Source: Isoetes taiwanensis (lineage: Eukaryota; Streptophyta; Lycopodiopsida; Isoetales; Isoetaceae). Taken from it: DNA of 64,000 bases. Positions 22,924 to 33,229 of the stretch are shown here, one piece after another. Location: NCBI GenBank assembly GCA_021234155.1, contig JAJEKV010000076.1:5850649-5914648 (forward strand), in the 5' to 3' direction. A model generated the notes under the pieces. The model was given only the letters and a program-made list of their open reading frames with translations, had not been told where the DNA came from and made no database searches. The translations under genes and the position numbers were made by a program. Within the stretch, counting starts at the first letter, position 1, and each line of letters begins with the position of its first letter.

Positions 22924-23728
22924 TGATACGGAGTATAGCACGGGGGAGTGGTCCACGGCACTAGGGTCATGGGGGCATGGCAAAAATATGGCAAAGTTGT
23001 GGAAACATGGCAAACATTACTCATGTATCTAGGGACCTTTATTCTTATGGGAAATACAAGGTAAAGGTGGTTGCACAAACATGGAAGGGGTCGAGGCACT
23101 ATCATTGGGATTATTGGTTGAGGAAAATATCATAGATAATGTCCCATATGATAAGTCATATAATCTAATTAAAGGAAAGGAGATATTTTGAGAAAAGGCA
23201 ATCAGATGCTAAAAAGGTCAAGTCGCAGAGAGGTCTATAAATAGAACCGAAAAGTCAGTTGGACATATATCCGCAATTAGAGTCTCGATTGAGGCAACCT
23301 TTACCTCGCTGGAACCGACTCGAGTCTAGTTTCCGAATTGGGGTGGTATATATCTTAATTCATCCGTATGAGGGATTAATGGCCAAAAAGGTGACAGGGG
23401 GTCACAAATTATCAAGCATAAAGAACTCGCAGATTTGCAATTATTCTCTGATCTGTGGTCTACGTGGAATAGCTATGGATTGAATGTTTGCTCAGGAGCT
23501 ACGTGGAGTAGCCAGATATTGTTTGCTCGTGGTCTACGTGGAGTAGCCGATATTGTTTGCGAGCTAGCCATGGCATTTGGTAATCGCCATAACCTTGTGG
23601 ACCCTTGCTAAGTGGTTAAACGTGCTCTTCAATGTATTTGTATGTAATATATGATAATTGGATCATGTTCTACAATTAAGAGGTTGTTGTTCAGTTGTTT
23701 AGCTTCCCATAAGCAATGAATTGTATCA
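22924..23728 (+). repeat. Right LTR of the non-autonomous element
   Basis: It is the same length as the left copy and collinear with it, with the TATA box near 23,237. Confidence 0.9.
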
Positions 23729-23743
23729 AGATATCACAAATCT

Positions 23744-24180
23744 CATTGGGTGATTCCGTGAGATTGCATCTCCGGAAAGCTACAATCATGCCATAGCATG
23801 GTTCAGCCTATCTGCAAAGTGTGTACAGGAGGGGCAGATGGAGTGAACTATCCTAGCCATTGTTCTATACCAACCAACGCCATGTTATGCTTCTGTCTGT
23901 TGTTATCTGGAGGTCTTGACCATCACTCGATCCCCTTGAGTTTGAGTCCGGGGTAGAGCCTTATTTATAGTGGATTTATTATGTTATATTGGCGCGGTAT
24001 TGTTGCTTATATGGAAGATGGATGGACCACCCTTCGTGGTGGTATATTATTTTGTGTATGGTTACTAGGTGCTAACATGTATGTACGCCCAATCGTATAG
24101 GATACCCATAGAAGGCATGGGTTGAATGCCACCTCCATGTCCTTCACCCGCATTACTTGGGCATCTCAAGTGGTCCGAAA
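23744..24180 (+). repeat. LTR fragment related to the chromovirus LTR
   Basis: About 23,752-23,900 resembles the chromovirus LTR read in sense, including the stretch around ACAGGAGGGGCAGATGGAGT. The part at 24,020-24,130 resembles 62,060-62,215 on the minus strand. It is a diverged piece of the same LTR superfamily in plus orientation, possibly the tail of the older element whose chromodomain lies at 13,985-14,330. Confidence 0.6.
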
Positions 24181-24181
24181 G

Positions 24182-25640
24182 TTAGATGATAGTCTTTCTA
24201 TGGTGATATAGTCGCCGGGAGGGAATTTCCCCATTTGTAATGATGGAAGCATCGTATGGACTGGGGAGCGCCACATCAACAATCTCGTGTCGAACCATCC
24301 TTGCAATGAGAATCTTCCAAATAAACTTCAATATCATCACCGCATTTTGGAGATGAAAATCTAACATTCTAAGGCCACTAGTTGCCTTAGGTTTAATGCA
24401 CTTCACCCAAGCTACCTTGAACACGACTTCTACTTCATTTCCACCCAAAATCGACATACAAATTTCTATCTTACACTGAGGAGTTAGTAGAGCAGATGCC
24501 ATCATGTAGACATGAGTATTACTAAGAATGCATTTAGTCACTGTGATTCTTTCAGGCATGGATGGTCTAGTCAGATTCCACCAAAATAAGTGCTTTTGCA
24601 ACCCCGCAATAATTTCATCCTAAGCATCTTAAGCTTTTGAGACGGAATTCGGCTGTGGGATACCAAGCAACTTCGTGGTATTGTTATACAGAAGAATCTT
24701 CTATGGATAGTCTGGAATACAAAGAGGAATGGGACAGTACAATGTCCACAAAGCAGTGCACTTTTGCCAACCCACAAGCACTCCTGATGTTAAGGAGAAT
24801 GTATCTAACAATAGCAGTCTCGGCAATTAGGAACGAAAAAGTGTCAACAGCAAATCGATTACATTACCTCTTGAGAACCATCATCCACTGGCAGACATTG
24901 AATAATGCCATCCCCGGGTAGCCAAGAAGAAAAGCTCGGGATAATACTTCGCCACAATTGTGAAGAGCAAGGGTGCTAAGGGACAACGCTGTCGAATTCC
25001 TCTAGCCACTACAAAATATATCGATGGCTCGCCTTGAAAAAAGTACAAAGAGATCTTGCTGACGTATGAAGCTTCATGACATTTCTTGTAAATGACTCCC
25101 CGAACCCAAGATCAAGAAGACATTTCTCCAGGAAACCCCAATCAACACTATCGTAAACTTTAGCAAAATTAAGCTTAAGATACACCACTCTATGAACCTG
25201 TAACCGGGCCCAATATATTCATTCATATGCAGCAGCTATGCTATTGAGAATACAATGACGAGGAAGAAAGCCAGATTGTGTTCACAAGATAGAGTCAGGC
25301 CAAAAGTCTCGAACTTTTTCTGCCAATGTCTTAGCAAAGATCTTGTACACAGAAGAAAGCAATATAATAGGTCGCCAATCAAAAATAGTCTTGGGTTCCT
25401 TGCTCTTTGGAATGAGGGAAATCCAACTTGTATTCAAAATCTTATGAAGGCACCTAAATCTCTAAAACTCACAGAAGATATCATATACATCATCCTCCAA
25501 CCAGTCCTAGAACTTCTGAAAGAAATCAATAGGGAAGCGATCCAGACCAGGGCATTTATCCCTTTTTAAGAGAGCCACAACTCCTTCTAAATCCTCCTTC
25601 ACAATATTGGACTCAAGAAGCAACCTCTACTCTTCGAAAA
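24182..25640 (-). pseudogene. L1 ORF2 reverse transcriptase and C-terminal region
   Basis: Minus-strand peptides follow the L1 order. CPGLDRFPIDFFQKF-like (about 25,540) is the start of the reverse transcriptase. WRPIILLSSVYKIFAKTLA (about 25,360) is a core motif. TQSGFLPRH-like (about 25,260) and FAVDT in place of FADD (about 24,845) come next. The frame at 24,601-24,182 encodes the post-RT segment with ERITVTKCILS and GLRMLDFHLQN. The changed FADD box and several stops mean the enzyme is dead. Confidence 0.75.
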
Positions 25641-27600
25641 TAATGTGACGCACCTTAATCAACACAATCGATTGCAGGTCCTTTTAAAAGGGCAATGGAC
25701 GTCGCGCAGAGAATGAAGAAAAGTGTTGAGCGAAGATACTGATTAAGATGCACAAGATTAGAGATAAGAGAGCGATCCGGCAACACCAAAGAATTTATAG
25801 AAGTGACAAGTTTCCTTCTTCTTGCAGCAACAAAAAAGAATCGGGTACATCTATCTCCATCCTTGAATCAATGCAACCCTGCCTTCACTTTGGCTTCAAT
25901 AGCTTTTACAGTTTCTATAGCCTTGATGTGAGATAGTAGCTCATTTTCTCCAACTCCATTAGCGGGGCTATGAGCATGTAGTTGTTATATTTTTGGGTAC
26001 AATGCAATCGTCCTCTAGTTTTAGCAGCTATGACTCTCCCCCATTCTTTTACAAATGACTTCACTGCAGACAATGCTGCGGCAATCCTAGACATGCCCTT
26101 ACAAGGTGAGAAGGCCCGAGACCAAACTCGATTACAGCCAACTCTGAACTCATCATCCTCCAAGTACTTGTAATTAAGCTTTAAATTAAGTTTTGTAGGT
26201 CTATGACAATTAGCCACATCATTGGATAGAGTTGTGGATTATGATCGCATACGAGCTATCCGTAAGATTTGAGCGATGAAAATCGCTAACAAAGCAAACA
26301 GCACAAGTATTAAAGTATCCTCTATCATGTCTTGCATAAACTCGCCAACTTCTCGTCCCAATCTTTTACACCACGGAAGAACTAAACGCCATTAATCTCT
26401 ATAAACCGGCAATCGTGGTAAAAGGCGAACCATCATTCCCGCCAACACCTGCACCACTTCAAAACCTCAACCACTTCTATTTCTTTCCAACTCGAACCAT
26501 GTTAAAGTCTCCAACCAAAGAACCATGCAACATTCTTCCCAAGATGAAGAACTTTACTCCTCACAGCTTGCCCACAAAGCACGACGTCGGGCGAGGTCTA
26601 TTATGAGCATAGACATTTATCAAACCCCATTCTTGGCCCTTATCTTTCCACTTGATTATTATCCACCGCCAAACTTATCTCGCTTGAGGCCTCCATGCAA
26701 GAAACAACACACCAGCCTTAGATGCATCAGCAATGCATTAATCGAGACATTATAGTCATGTCCAAACATATTAGCTACTTTATATACATCACAACCTATA
26801 GGTGGCATTATTGCTCTTGAAGGCAGCAAAAGGTAATAGAAAACTTAGACGGGTAAAGAGATAACCTGCTCCCTTTTACTTAGAGAAGAAGCCACTTCCC
26901 CTCACATTCCAAGACAAGGTGTTCATGTGCCCTAATTATTATGTTCCACCTCCATACCAATAGAGCTAGCATCAAGCATATCTATCTCGCATGATTCTCA
27001 AGGGAGATCAGCCCATCTCATCCCCGGAAATTGGCAAGGGGGCTCCTCTTTGTTCCACCCTTCCATTGTTTTGTTTAGCATTTGGTGAGGATGAGCCTTC
27101 CCCCCCCCCATTATTTTGTTGGGTACTGCAAGGGAGAGCCTCCTCTCTGCTCCACCCTTCCATGCAAAGTATCAGACTCATTCATGACATTCAACATTCT
27201 TCCCAAGATGAAGAACTTTACTCCTCACAGTTGCCCACAAAGCACGACACTGGCGAGGTCTATTATGAGCATAGACATTTATCAAACCCCATTCTTGGCC
27301 CTTATCTTTCCACTTGATTATTATCCACCGCTCAAACTTATCTGTTTGAGTAAAAGTGACATCCACAGAGGACCTCCATGCAGTAAACATACCAGCCTTA
27401 GATGCATCAGCAACAGACACCAAGACATTATAGTCATGTCCAAACATATTAGCTACTTTATATACATCACAACCTCGGTGGCATTATTGCTCTTGAAAGC
27501 AGCAAAAGGTAATAGAAAACTTAGATGGATAAAGAGATAACCTGCTCCTTTTACTTAGAGAAGAAGCCACTTCCCTCACATTCCAAGACAAGGTGTTCAT
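25640..27600 (-). pseudogene. L1 ORF2 endonuclease and linker, partly duplicated
   Basis: ATG codons at 27,600 and, in the other copy of the duplication, at 26,926 both open MNTLSWNVR, an endonuclease start. The frame at 27,447-27,178 carries a KAGMFTAWRSSVDV...WGLINVYAHN segment, typical of the central endonuclease strands. From 26,220 to 25,650 comes a linker with a CNRVWSRAF-like stretch. The duplication places ORF1-end sequence inside ORF2, which by itself would destroy the protein. Confidence 0.65.
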
Positions 27601-27870
27601 GTGCCCTAATTATTATGTTCCACCTCCATACCAATAGAGCTAGTCAAGCATATCTATCTCGCATGATTCTGAAGGGAGATCAGCCCATCTCATCCTAAAA
27701 ATTGGCAAGGGGGAGCCTCCTCTTTGTTCCACCCTTCCATTGTTTTGTTTAGCATTTGGTGAGGATGAGCTATATCCCCCCCCCCCATTATTTTGCTGGG
27801 TACCTGGCAAGGGAGAGCCTCCTCTCTGCTCCACCCTTCCATGCAAAGTAGCAGACTCATTCATGACATT
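26528..27870 (-). repeat. 664-base tandem duplication across the L1 ORF1/ORF2 junction
   Basis: Copy one is 26,528-27,191 and copy two 27,192-27,870. They share start and end sequence and differ by scattered substitutions, small indels and the length of a C run (27,103 and 27,777). Each copy holds the end of ORF1 and the start of the endonuclease. Confidence 0.9.
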
Positions 27871-28271
27871 AGAGGCATGCTGACTAGCCTTATTGTGTGC
27901 ATCTCTTTTCCAATTCACATTTTTTCATCCCTCTTGGGCATTTTCACGATGCTTCAACACTCGCATTCACACTCTTGCATCTCCTGGATCTTCTGTAACT
28001 TGGCCCTAGCATCCTCATCAATAGTAGGAGTATGCACAATCTTCTGTGGGATAGAGGTTTTAGCAGCAGATGAAATAGCAACAACAGAAGTATCGGTAAC
28101 ATAGGCAGAAGGGACACCAAAAGGTAAAGGGGACACAACATCTTCTTTGTTTCCAAGAAGGATAGTTCTTTGCAATTGGTTGTGGATTTTCATAGCTTCA
28201 ATAAGATCATTGTGCACAATCAGTATCCTATCTTCCGATTCTAGAGGTGCTTGAGTGGCTGCAAGGCACAT
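27640..28271 (-). pseudogene. L1 ORF1 C-terminal region
   Basis: Minus-strand frames encode a hydrophilic segment with a DEDARAKLQKIQEMQECECEC stretch, followed by a repeated HGRVEQRGGSPL plus QNNGGGG motif. It ends some 40 bases before the ORF2 ATG at 27,600. A second, similar copy of this region lies at 29,640-29,900. No known domain apart from its position in L1. Confidence 0.55.
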
Positions 28272-29180
28272 GGTACTTCACCAAAATTGATCTTTGAGGT
28301 GCCTATAATCTTATTCAGATCAGGGAAGGTGAGGAGTGGAAGATAGCCTTCCGAACTCGATATGGTCATTTTAATTACATTCTCATGCATTTTGGCCTTG
28401 TCTTACCAATGTTCTAGCGGTCCTTTAGCATATGGCTAACGATGTCTTTTGGGAGTTTATGGATCTCTTAGTTATCATCTATGTGAATGATATTCTGGTT
28501 TGTTTGAAGACTCCTGAAGATCATGAAGAACATGTCCAAAAGGTCCTTCTGAAGCTTCGAGAACATGGACTTTATGCCAAGCTAGAGAAGTGTCAGTTCG
28601 AGTACCTGCAAAGAATTTGTTCAACATTCTTGAAAATTTTGCTGATTTCATCAACGTTATTCGAATAAGCCAAATCCGTGTACTTTGTTTCCAGCTCCAC
28701 ATACTTATCGCCATCATAGGAGGGGGATGGTGTGACGACTAGATGTATATTTTATATATATGTATGTATAAATATGGTCATCACACAGAGAAAAAAAAGC
28801 TAGTTGCAGGAGGCCAGATTCAAACTTGCAACTCGCTAGTGCAAGCCATATACCTTTGCCAGCTAAGCTACCTATATTTCTTGAAGATATTACCCGCATG
28901 GCATCTTCCTCATATCTATACTGATGCATGTGCGACACTGAGCATGATCTCATCCATTGGAGTGGTGCGATCTTGATCATGGGTCTAGGTATTTTAGAGG
29001 TGTCTTATTCTTGTCGAACCATTTCATTTCAAGGGCGGTCTTGAGCTATCTAACTCGAGTCCTTGTATTATACTCTATTATATCAAGTATTTCCAGCATT
29101 TCAGCATATTCTTGGTGTATTTCTTGCATATTTCTCACGTATTTTTTATTTAGCGCAACGGCCCAACCTCGAGTGTCACA
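28262..29180 (+). mobile_element. Gypsy fossil: RT fragment and 3' LTR
   Basis: Plus-strand reverse transcriptase piece at about 28,262-28,610. It is followed by a purine-rich stretch (AGGAGGGGGATGG) and an LTR at 28,731-29,180 (450 bases, TGTGACGACT to GTGTCACA). The LTR contains AT-rich, TATA-like sequence (28,750-28,770). The 5' LTR, gag and most of pol are missing from this spot. Broken, with a large internal loss. It interrupts L1 material on the other strand. Confidence 0.75.
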
Positions 29181-29640
29181 TTATCTAAAAGCCTAGCCTA
29201 TCCACTTGTTTAGAAATATGACTTGGCTTTTTATTACACCAATTGGATCTTAATATACATCAATGAACAGTTGAAAAAAATAATAACTTCGTGACTCTTC
29301 GAGAACGTCGCAGTCCCAGTATCTCCTTCCTGGCATCTCCTTGTGCTTTCACCATAGACCATGGAATGCGAAGAGTACCATCACTTGAAGTCTCTCATTC
29401 CTTAACAATACCTCAAGGTTCGATACTTCCATTACACATGCGAGCTGATATTGGAAATGCTATGAAAATTAGCACGCCAACAGGCTTTGCAGAAGCTGAG
29501 TCTATACTTGGTAGCACTTCATCTCAAGGCGAAAGTTGCGTGGGCTTGTTGGCATCACTTTTGTATAGCTAGAGTTGTGGGCATTTTTCAAGCGCTTCTG
29601 GAACCTGGTCATGATGATGAAGACGAATTGCTTTCTAGAA
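29181..29640. other. Unassigned segment between Gypsy LTR and L1 ORF1 fragment
   Basis: The plus-strand frame 29,291-29,572 (93 codons) is open, but I recognise no domain in it, nor in the minus-strand frames. It may be a captured or decayed gene piece. Nothing else was seen. Confidence 0.35.
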
Positions 29641-30480
29641 GGGAGAGCCTCTCTTTGGTCTCCCCCCCCCCAATTGTTTTGCCGAGTAACTAGCAATGGA
29701 GAGCCTCCTCTCTGCTCCACCCTTCCATGCAAATTCTGAGCAGTCCTGGTATGAGGGGCAGGTTGACCTATTACGAGCAGCTTTTTTCAAATTAGCTCTT
29801 TGCCATCCCTCTTGAGCATTTTCATGATGCTCTTGAACACGTTCCTGTTGTTCTTGCATCTCCATTTAGCCCTTGCATCATCAAAAGTATGAGTATGCAC
29901 AAGCTTATGTGAGATAGCTAAGGTAGACACAGACGATGGTGGAGATTGAGGAGATGAAATGGCAATAACAAATGTAGTAAGATAATTTCTGAAAACAAAG
30001 GGAAGTTATGCACCCTCCTTGGGCCAACTATACTTGAAGTATTCAATTACACGAGATTTGATTGAACATCCAAGGGATAAATTGGTTTTTTACTGAACCA
30101 TAAGAGAGACGGTAGCATTAGCAGAAGGAACAATAGAAGGCAAAGGGGATACATCAATGGAAGAAAGCACAGAGGGAGCACTACAGGACGATCTCTCCTC
30201 ACACAAAAGTTTGCAAACAGAGCAAGTTGAGGGAATAAAAAACTAGTTGAGGGCTTTGAGCAACTGCAAGGCAAACTTCAAAAAGATAATGCCACTTTTT
30301 ACAACCACACAATCAGGAAGACCGTGACTAGAAGGAAGAGAGACACAAATTTTAGCTCCATTAAAAATAGAATGGGCTAGATGAGTATCCAAACCATTAG
30401 CGTGCTCAATATTGCCAAAAAAGGTCAAGAGCAATAAGATTATAACTTAGAGGAGGAAGATCACGACATGAACAAGAGCG
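29640..30480 (-). mobile_element. L1 ORF1 fragment, same subfamily as the 24-28 kb LINE
   Basis: The minus-strand frame 30,434-30,243 resembles the end of the DUF4283 domain (GLPDCVVVKSG-like). It is followed near 30,230-30,190 by a CSVCKLLCEERSSC pattern like an ORF1 zinc knuckle. At 29,865-29,640 come a QEQQERVQEHHENAQEGWQ stretch and the WKGGAERRLS / QLGGG motif also seen at 27,640-28,271. It is therefore a second ORF1 of that subfamily. Frames are broken. Confidence 0.6.
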
Positions 30481-31120
30481 CAAGGGTTAGACAAGACTGA
30501 AGCCCATAATGGCATTGATTTTGTCACCATGGCGATAATGCACTTGGAAAGAATCGCTCACTTGGAACTAAAAGATCTTGGTTTGAAACCCATTTTCAAC
30601 ATGAGCCTTTTGCATATGTATGATGACCATCTTTGTATTATTCCCATATAGTCCTCACATCATCCCTCTCCATCATCCCCCTCTGAACGATGACGGTCCC
30701 CCTCCTCATCGGGCCAGCTGGGAAAACTTTCAAACCTTGTCAAGAAATTTTCCTACAAGTCCCGAACCCATTCGAATTTACAAAATACAACCGAAGCTCC
30801 CCGCTACTAATACTCAAACCGAAATGATATAAAATCCACATTTAATTTTTTTTCTCTTTTTAAACGATGTAAATTGCTCCCAATAACAAATACATTAGGA
30901 GCATCCTTTTACAAGTCAATGTATCACAAATATGCACATGTTGCTTACAGATTACTCTACCAATAGAATGTCACGATTGAAGTGGCAAATCGTAAAACAA
31001 CAAATTTCTACAAGCTTGGCCAGCATATTAAAGCTTACCATTTGAGATTGCCCATCAGCTTCTGAAAGACATCACATCCACTGGCAGCTGCAATAACAAT
31101 GAATTCAATGTACCTCTTGC
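30481..31120. other. Noncoding; possible tRNA-derived SINE remnant
   Basis: The segment around 30,533-30,595 has a GGTTTGAAACCC word resembling a Pol III B box, and part of it (TGCACTTGGAAAGAATCG) recurs at 38,061-38,078. That hints at a short interspersed element, but no A box, tail or target duplication was established. The remaining bases show no gene. Confidence 0.25.
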
Positions 31121-31462
31121 ACTTGCTTCTTGCACTTGGAAGCTTGCACCTGCTTCTGACACGTGGAAGCTTTCAGACGGGCGTCTGTAAAAGGACAGAG
31201 GTTGTGCATCATCAAAGTGCTTGGAGGCTTTCAGACAAGCGTCTGTAAGGTGGCAGAGGTTGCACTAGAGGCTGCGCTTGATTTATGCACTTGAACACTT
31301 TCAGACGGGTGTCTGTAAGGTGAAAGAGCCTGCACTTGCTTCTTGCACTTGGAAGCCTGCTACCGCTTCTTACATCGGAAGCTTTCAGACCGGCCCGTAA
31401 AAGGACGAGGTGGTGCATCATCAAAGTGCTTGGAGGCTTTCTCGCATTGCCGCCCGTAGGGT
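31121..31462 (+). repeat. Tandem 5' monomers of LINE-J (about 210 bases) with palindromes
   Basis: The words ACTTGCTTCTTGCACTTGGA (31,121 and 31,334) and GCATCATCAAAGTGCTTGG (31,206 and 31,415) recur with a period of about 210 bases, giving one and a half monomers. Inside them the inverted repeat CAGACGGGCGTCTG or a variant occurs at 31,174, 31,232, 31,302 and, degraded, 31,386. The array ends 13 bases before the ORF1 ATG, where a LINE promoter would be expected. Confidence 0.75.
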
Positions 31463-31474
31463 GACACCGCATTC

Positions 31475-33030
31475 ATGGCAACTCCAAAGATAGAAGAGCG
31501 GACGAGCCCCGTCTCCCCTTCATCCAACACCACAGATATGCATGTGGATGGTGCTGATACGCAGTCCCCTCTACCTAGCGCAGACATGGCAGCAAAACTT
31601 CTACTGGGAGAGTACATAGATGCCATTCCCAATCGCAGGCCGGATGACACCGCAAAATTGACAAAAATGCACACCGAAAAGAGAAGCTGGCAAAGTCTCG
31701 CGGCAACAAGCATAGCTCGGCAGGCATATGACAGATACTCTAGCCTAGCGGCAAGTCAGATCCGCGGCTTCACCACCACCAAACCCAGTAGTTGAGGAGC
31801 ATTGGAAACATGTTCAAGCAATGGCGAGGGCAACAGAGCTCGAATTGCTTGCTTGGCGAGGAAATGCGTGCCTCCACACCCAAATTGCTCAAGAGGGTAC
31901 CGGCTATCGAAAAACAAATGTGTTTCCAAAGATGGAGACCGCGATACAAAGACTGAAGATGGCCTTCGCCTAGTGCACTCGAAGGCGTAAGGATAAGAAG
32001 AGTCTTGTCGACATGCAGGGCGCGATAGATTCCTTGTACAATCGCCATGGAAACCATGACACAGACAAGCAACGGTTGAGCATGAGACAATGGTAACCAT
32101 CTCCGCCTTCCGATCGAGGTCGAGGAGGCTGCATCGCGGATGCGAAAAGTCCAGGTCGCTTTTGAAGAGAACCACAATTGGGAGCCCTTCAAAGTAGGGT
32201 CGAGACACAAGAAGTGGCCTCATCCGCAATGAACCCTATAATCGGACTCTCGCCAGTGCGAAATCGGAGCATAGCTCCGCTGTTCCAAGATCGGAAGATG
32301 CAGGAGCCGAGGGCAGCCATTGTTGAACAAGGCAAGGGCCTCAATGCAGACGCCATGAGCAATTGCAACGGTGCATCGTGAATTGACAAGGCAAAGAACA
32401 ATTTCAGCAGGAGCTAAGCTCCTGGCCGTGAAGGAGAGACCACTATACCTACCACGGCAGTCCCACCTGCCCAAGAGTCCGCAAAGGCCGCCCGTGGCCA
32501 TCTAGTACCGCACCCCCAAGCCGCTCCATGCCACCCCCGCCCCAACATAGGCCCACGGCCCTATGCCCCGCCGACAAACAAACAACTCCCTTGTGCGGGG
32601 CGTGATTGACTCAACAAATGAGAGCTCCAAGAGCTGAGATGGAGAAGCCACAATGTGGTGGTACGTGGCCTGACAGAAGAGGCAAGGGAGGACCTCATTA
32701 ACCGGCTCCAAATGTTGATTCTTGCTCGAATGACATTCCCCATACCGGTAAACATTATTAGGGTGAGAGACGCCATGGCGCCCAAAGACCTGTGACCCCA
32801 CGGGTGGTCACATTCACGACAAGATCGCGCCAAGTGAAAGCGACCATCCCTACGCCGGGTAAGCAGCTAAAGGGAACGCCTCTATGTTGGCCAAGACACC
32901 CCCGCCCAACAAAGAAGACCGCAGGCACAGTTGGCCAAAGTTAAAAGCATTCGCGAACGGGGAGGAGCTGCAGGGGTCCATTCGGGGCAAGATGCAAATT
33001 TTCAGGCCGCCGAATCTTTACGAATCTTGC
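31475..33030 (+). pseudogene. LINE-J ORF1
   Basis: The ATG at 31,475 follows the 5' monomers directly and opens 106 codons with no stop (MATPKIEERTSPVSPSS...). The next part is in other frames. At about 32,650-32,800 the peptide VVRGLTEEAREDLINRLQ followed by FPIPVNIIRVRDA resembles the RNA-binding core of LINE ORF1 proteins. After it come VVTFTTRSRQVKAT and a basic stretch. No zinc knuckle was identified. It presumably bound the element RNA. The length compares with a normal ORF1, but frames are broken. Confidence 0.55.
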
Positions 33031-33229
33031 TAACCCTCCATTAGCCTCTGGCCGCCACTGCTTCGCTGCTACGGCCGCGCATACGCTCAAGTTGCCTCAC
33101 CTTACATTTGCTCGCACATCTGGGGCTGCTCAAGTTGCCTCACCTTACGTTGCTTTCGCACATCTCGGTACCTTCCCACTTCCGCGCCCCCCCTTACTGG
33201 CCGCCCTTTGAATCCCCACCGCCCGGCTG

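Larger units (their letters stand above)
21022..23728 (+). mobile_element. Non-autonomous LTR element, two 805-base LTRs, no coding capacity
   Basis: Two direct LTRs of 805 bases (21,022-21,826 and 22,924-23,728) enclose 1.1 kb. LTRs start TGATACGG and end TATCA, and each carries a TATA box (TCTATAAATAG). A primer-binding site follows the left LTR, and a purine-rich stretch (AAGAAGGGATGG) precedes the right one. The longest interior frames are under 130 codons and show no gag or pol similarity. It looks structurally whole as a short non-autonomous (TRIM/LARD-like) element. LTRs differ at about forty positions by eye, so it may be a few million years old, with wide error. It sits in the chromovirus LTR. 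Confidence 0.85.
14601..23738 (-). mobile_element. Gypsy chromovirus, internally deleted, two LTRs, with nested insertions
   Basis: Minus-strand element. The 3' LTR is at 14,601-16,190 and the internal region at 16,191-18,742. The 5' LTR starts at 18,743 and, with two younger insertions in it, ends near 23,738. LTRs begin TGTGACATTCC and end in TCACA. A primer-binding site matching initiator-Met tRNA adjoins the 5' LTR. Flanks AGTCT (14,596-14,600) and AATCT (23,739-23,743) look like a 5-base target duplication with one change. Only the integrase end and chromodomain survive of the coding part. Broken in several places. LTR copies differ by several percent by eye, so moderately old. Confidence 0.85.
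24180..28270 (-). mobile_element. L1-type LINE, ORF1 end through ORF2
   Basis: Minus-strand L1 with the end of ORF1 (28,271-27,640), endonuclease start (ATG at 27,600), endonuclease and linker (to about 25,650), reverse transcriptase (about 25,620-24,800) and a C-terminal region (24,600-24,182). A 664-base tandem duplication covers the ORF1/ORF2 junction, so the endonuclease start is present twice. The 5' part of ORF1 is missing where a Gypsy fragment begins at 28,262. Many stops and frame changes are present. Confidence 0.8.

Noticed and set aside
29291-29572. 93-codon plus-strand frame as a host gene fragment
   Set aside because: No recognisable domain or splice pattern; listed only as an unassigned segment.
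30533-30595. tRNA gene
   Set aside because: Only a B-box-like word is present; no cloverleaf, anticodon arm or acceptor stem can be drawn. At most a SINE remnant.
31121-31462. Spaced repeats that could suggest a CRISPR-like array
   Set aside because: Units are imperfect, the spacers are themselves repeated, and the array sits at the 5' end of a plant LINE.
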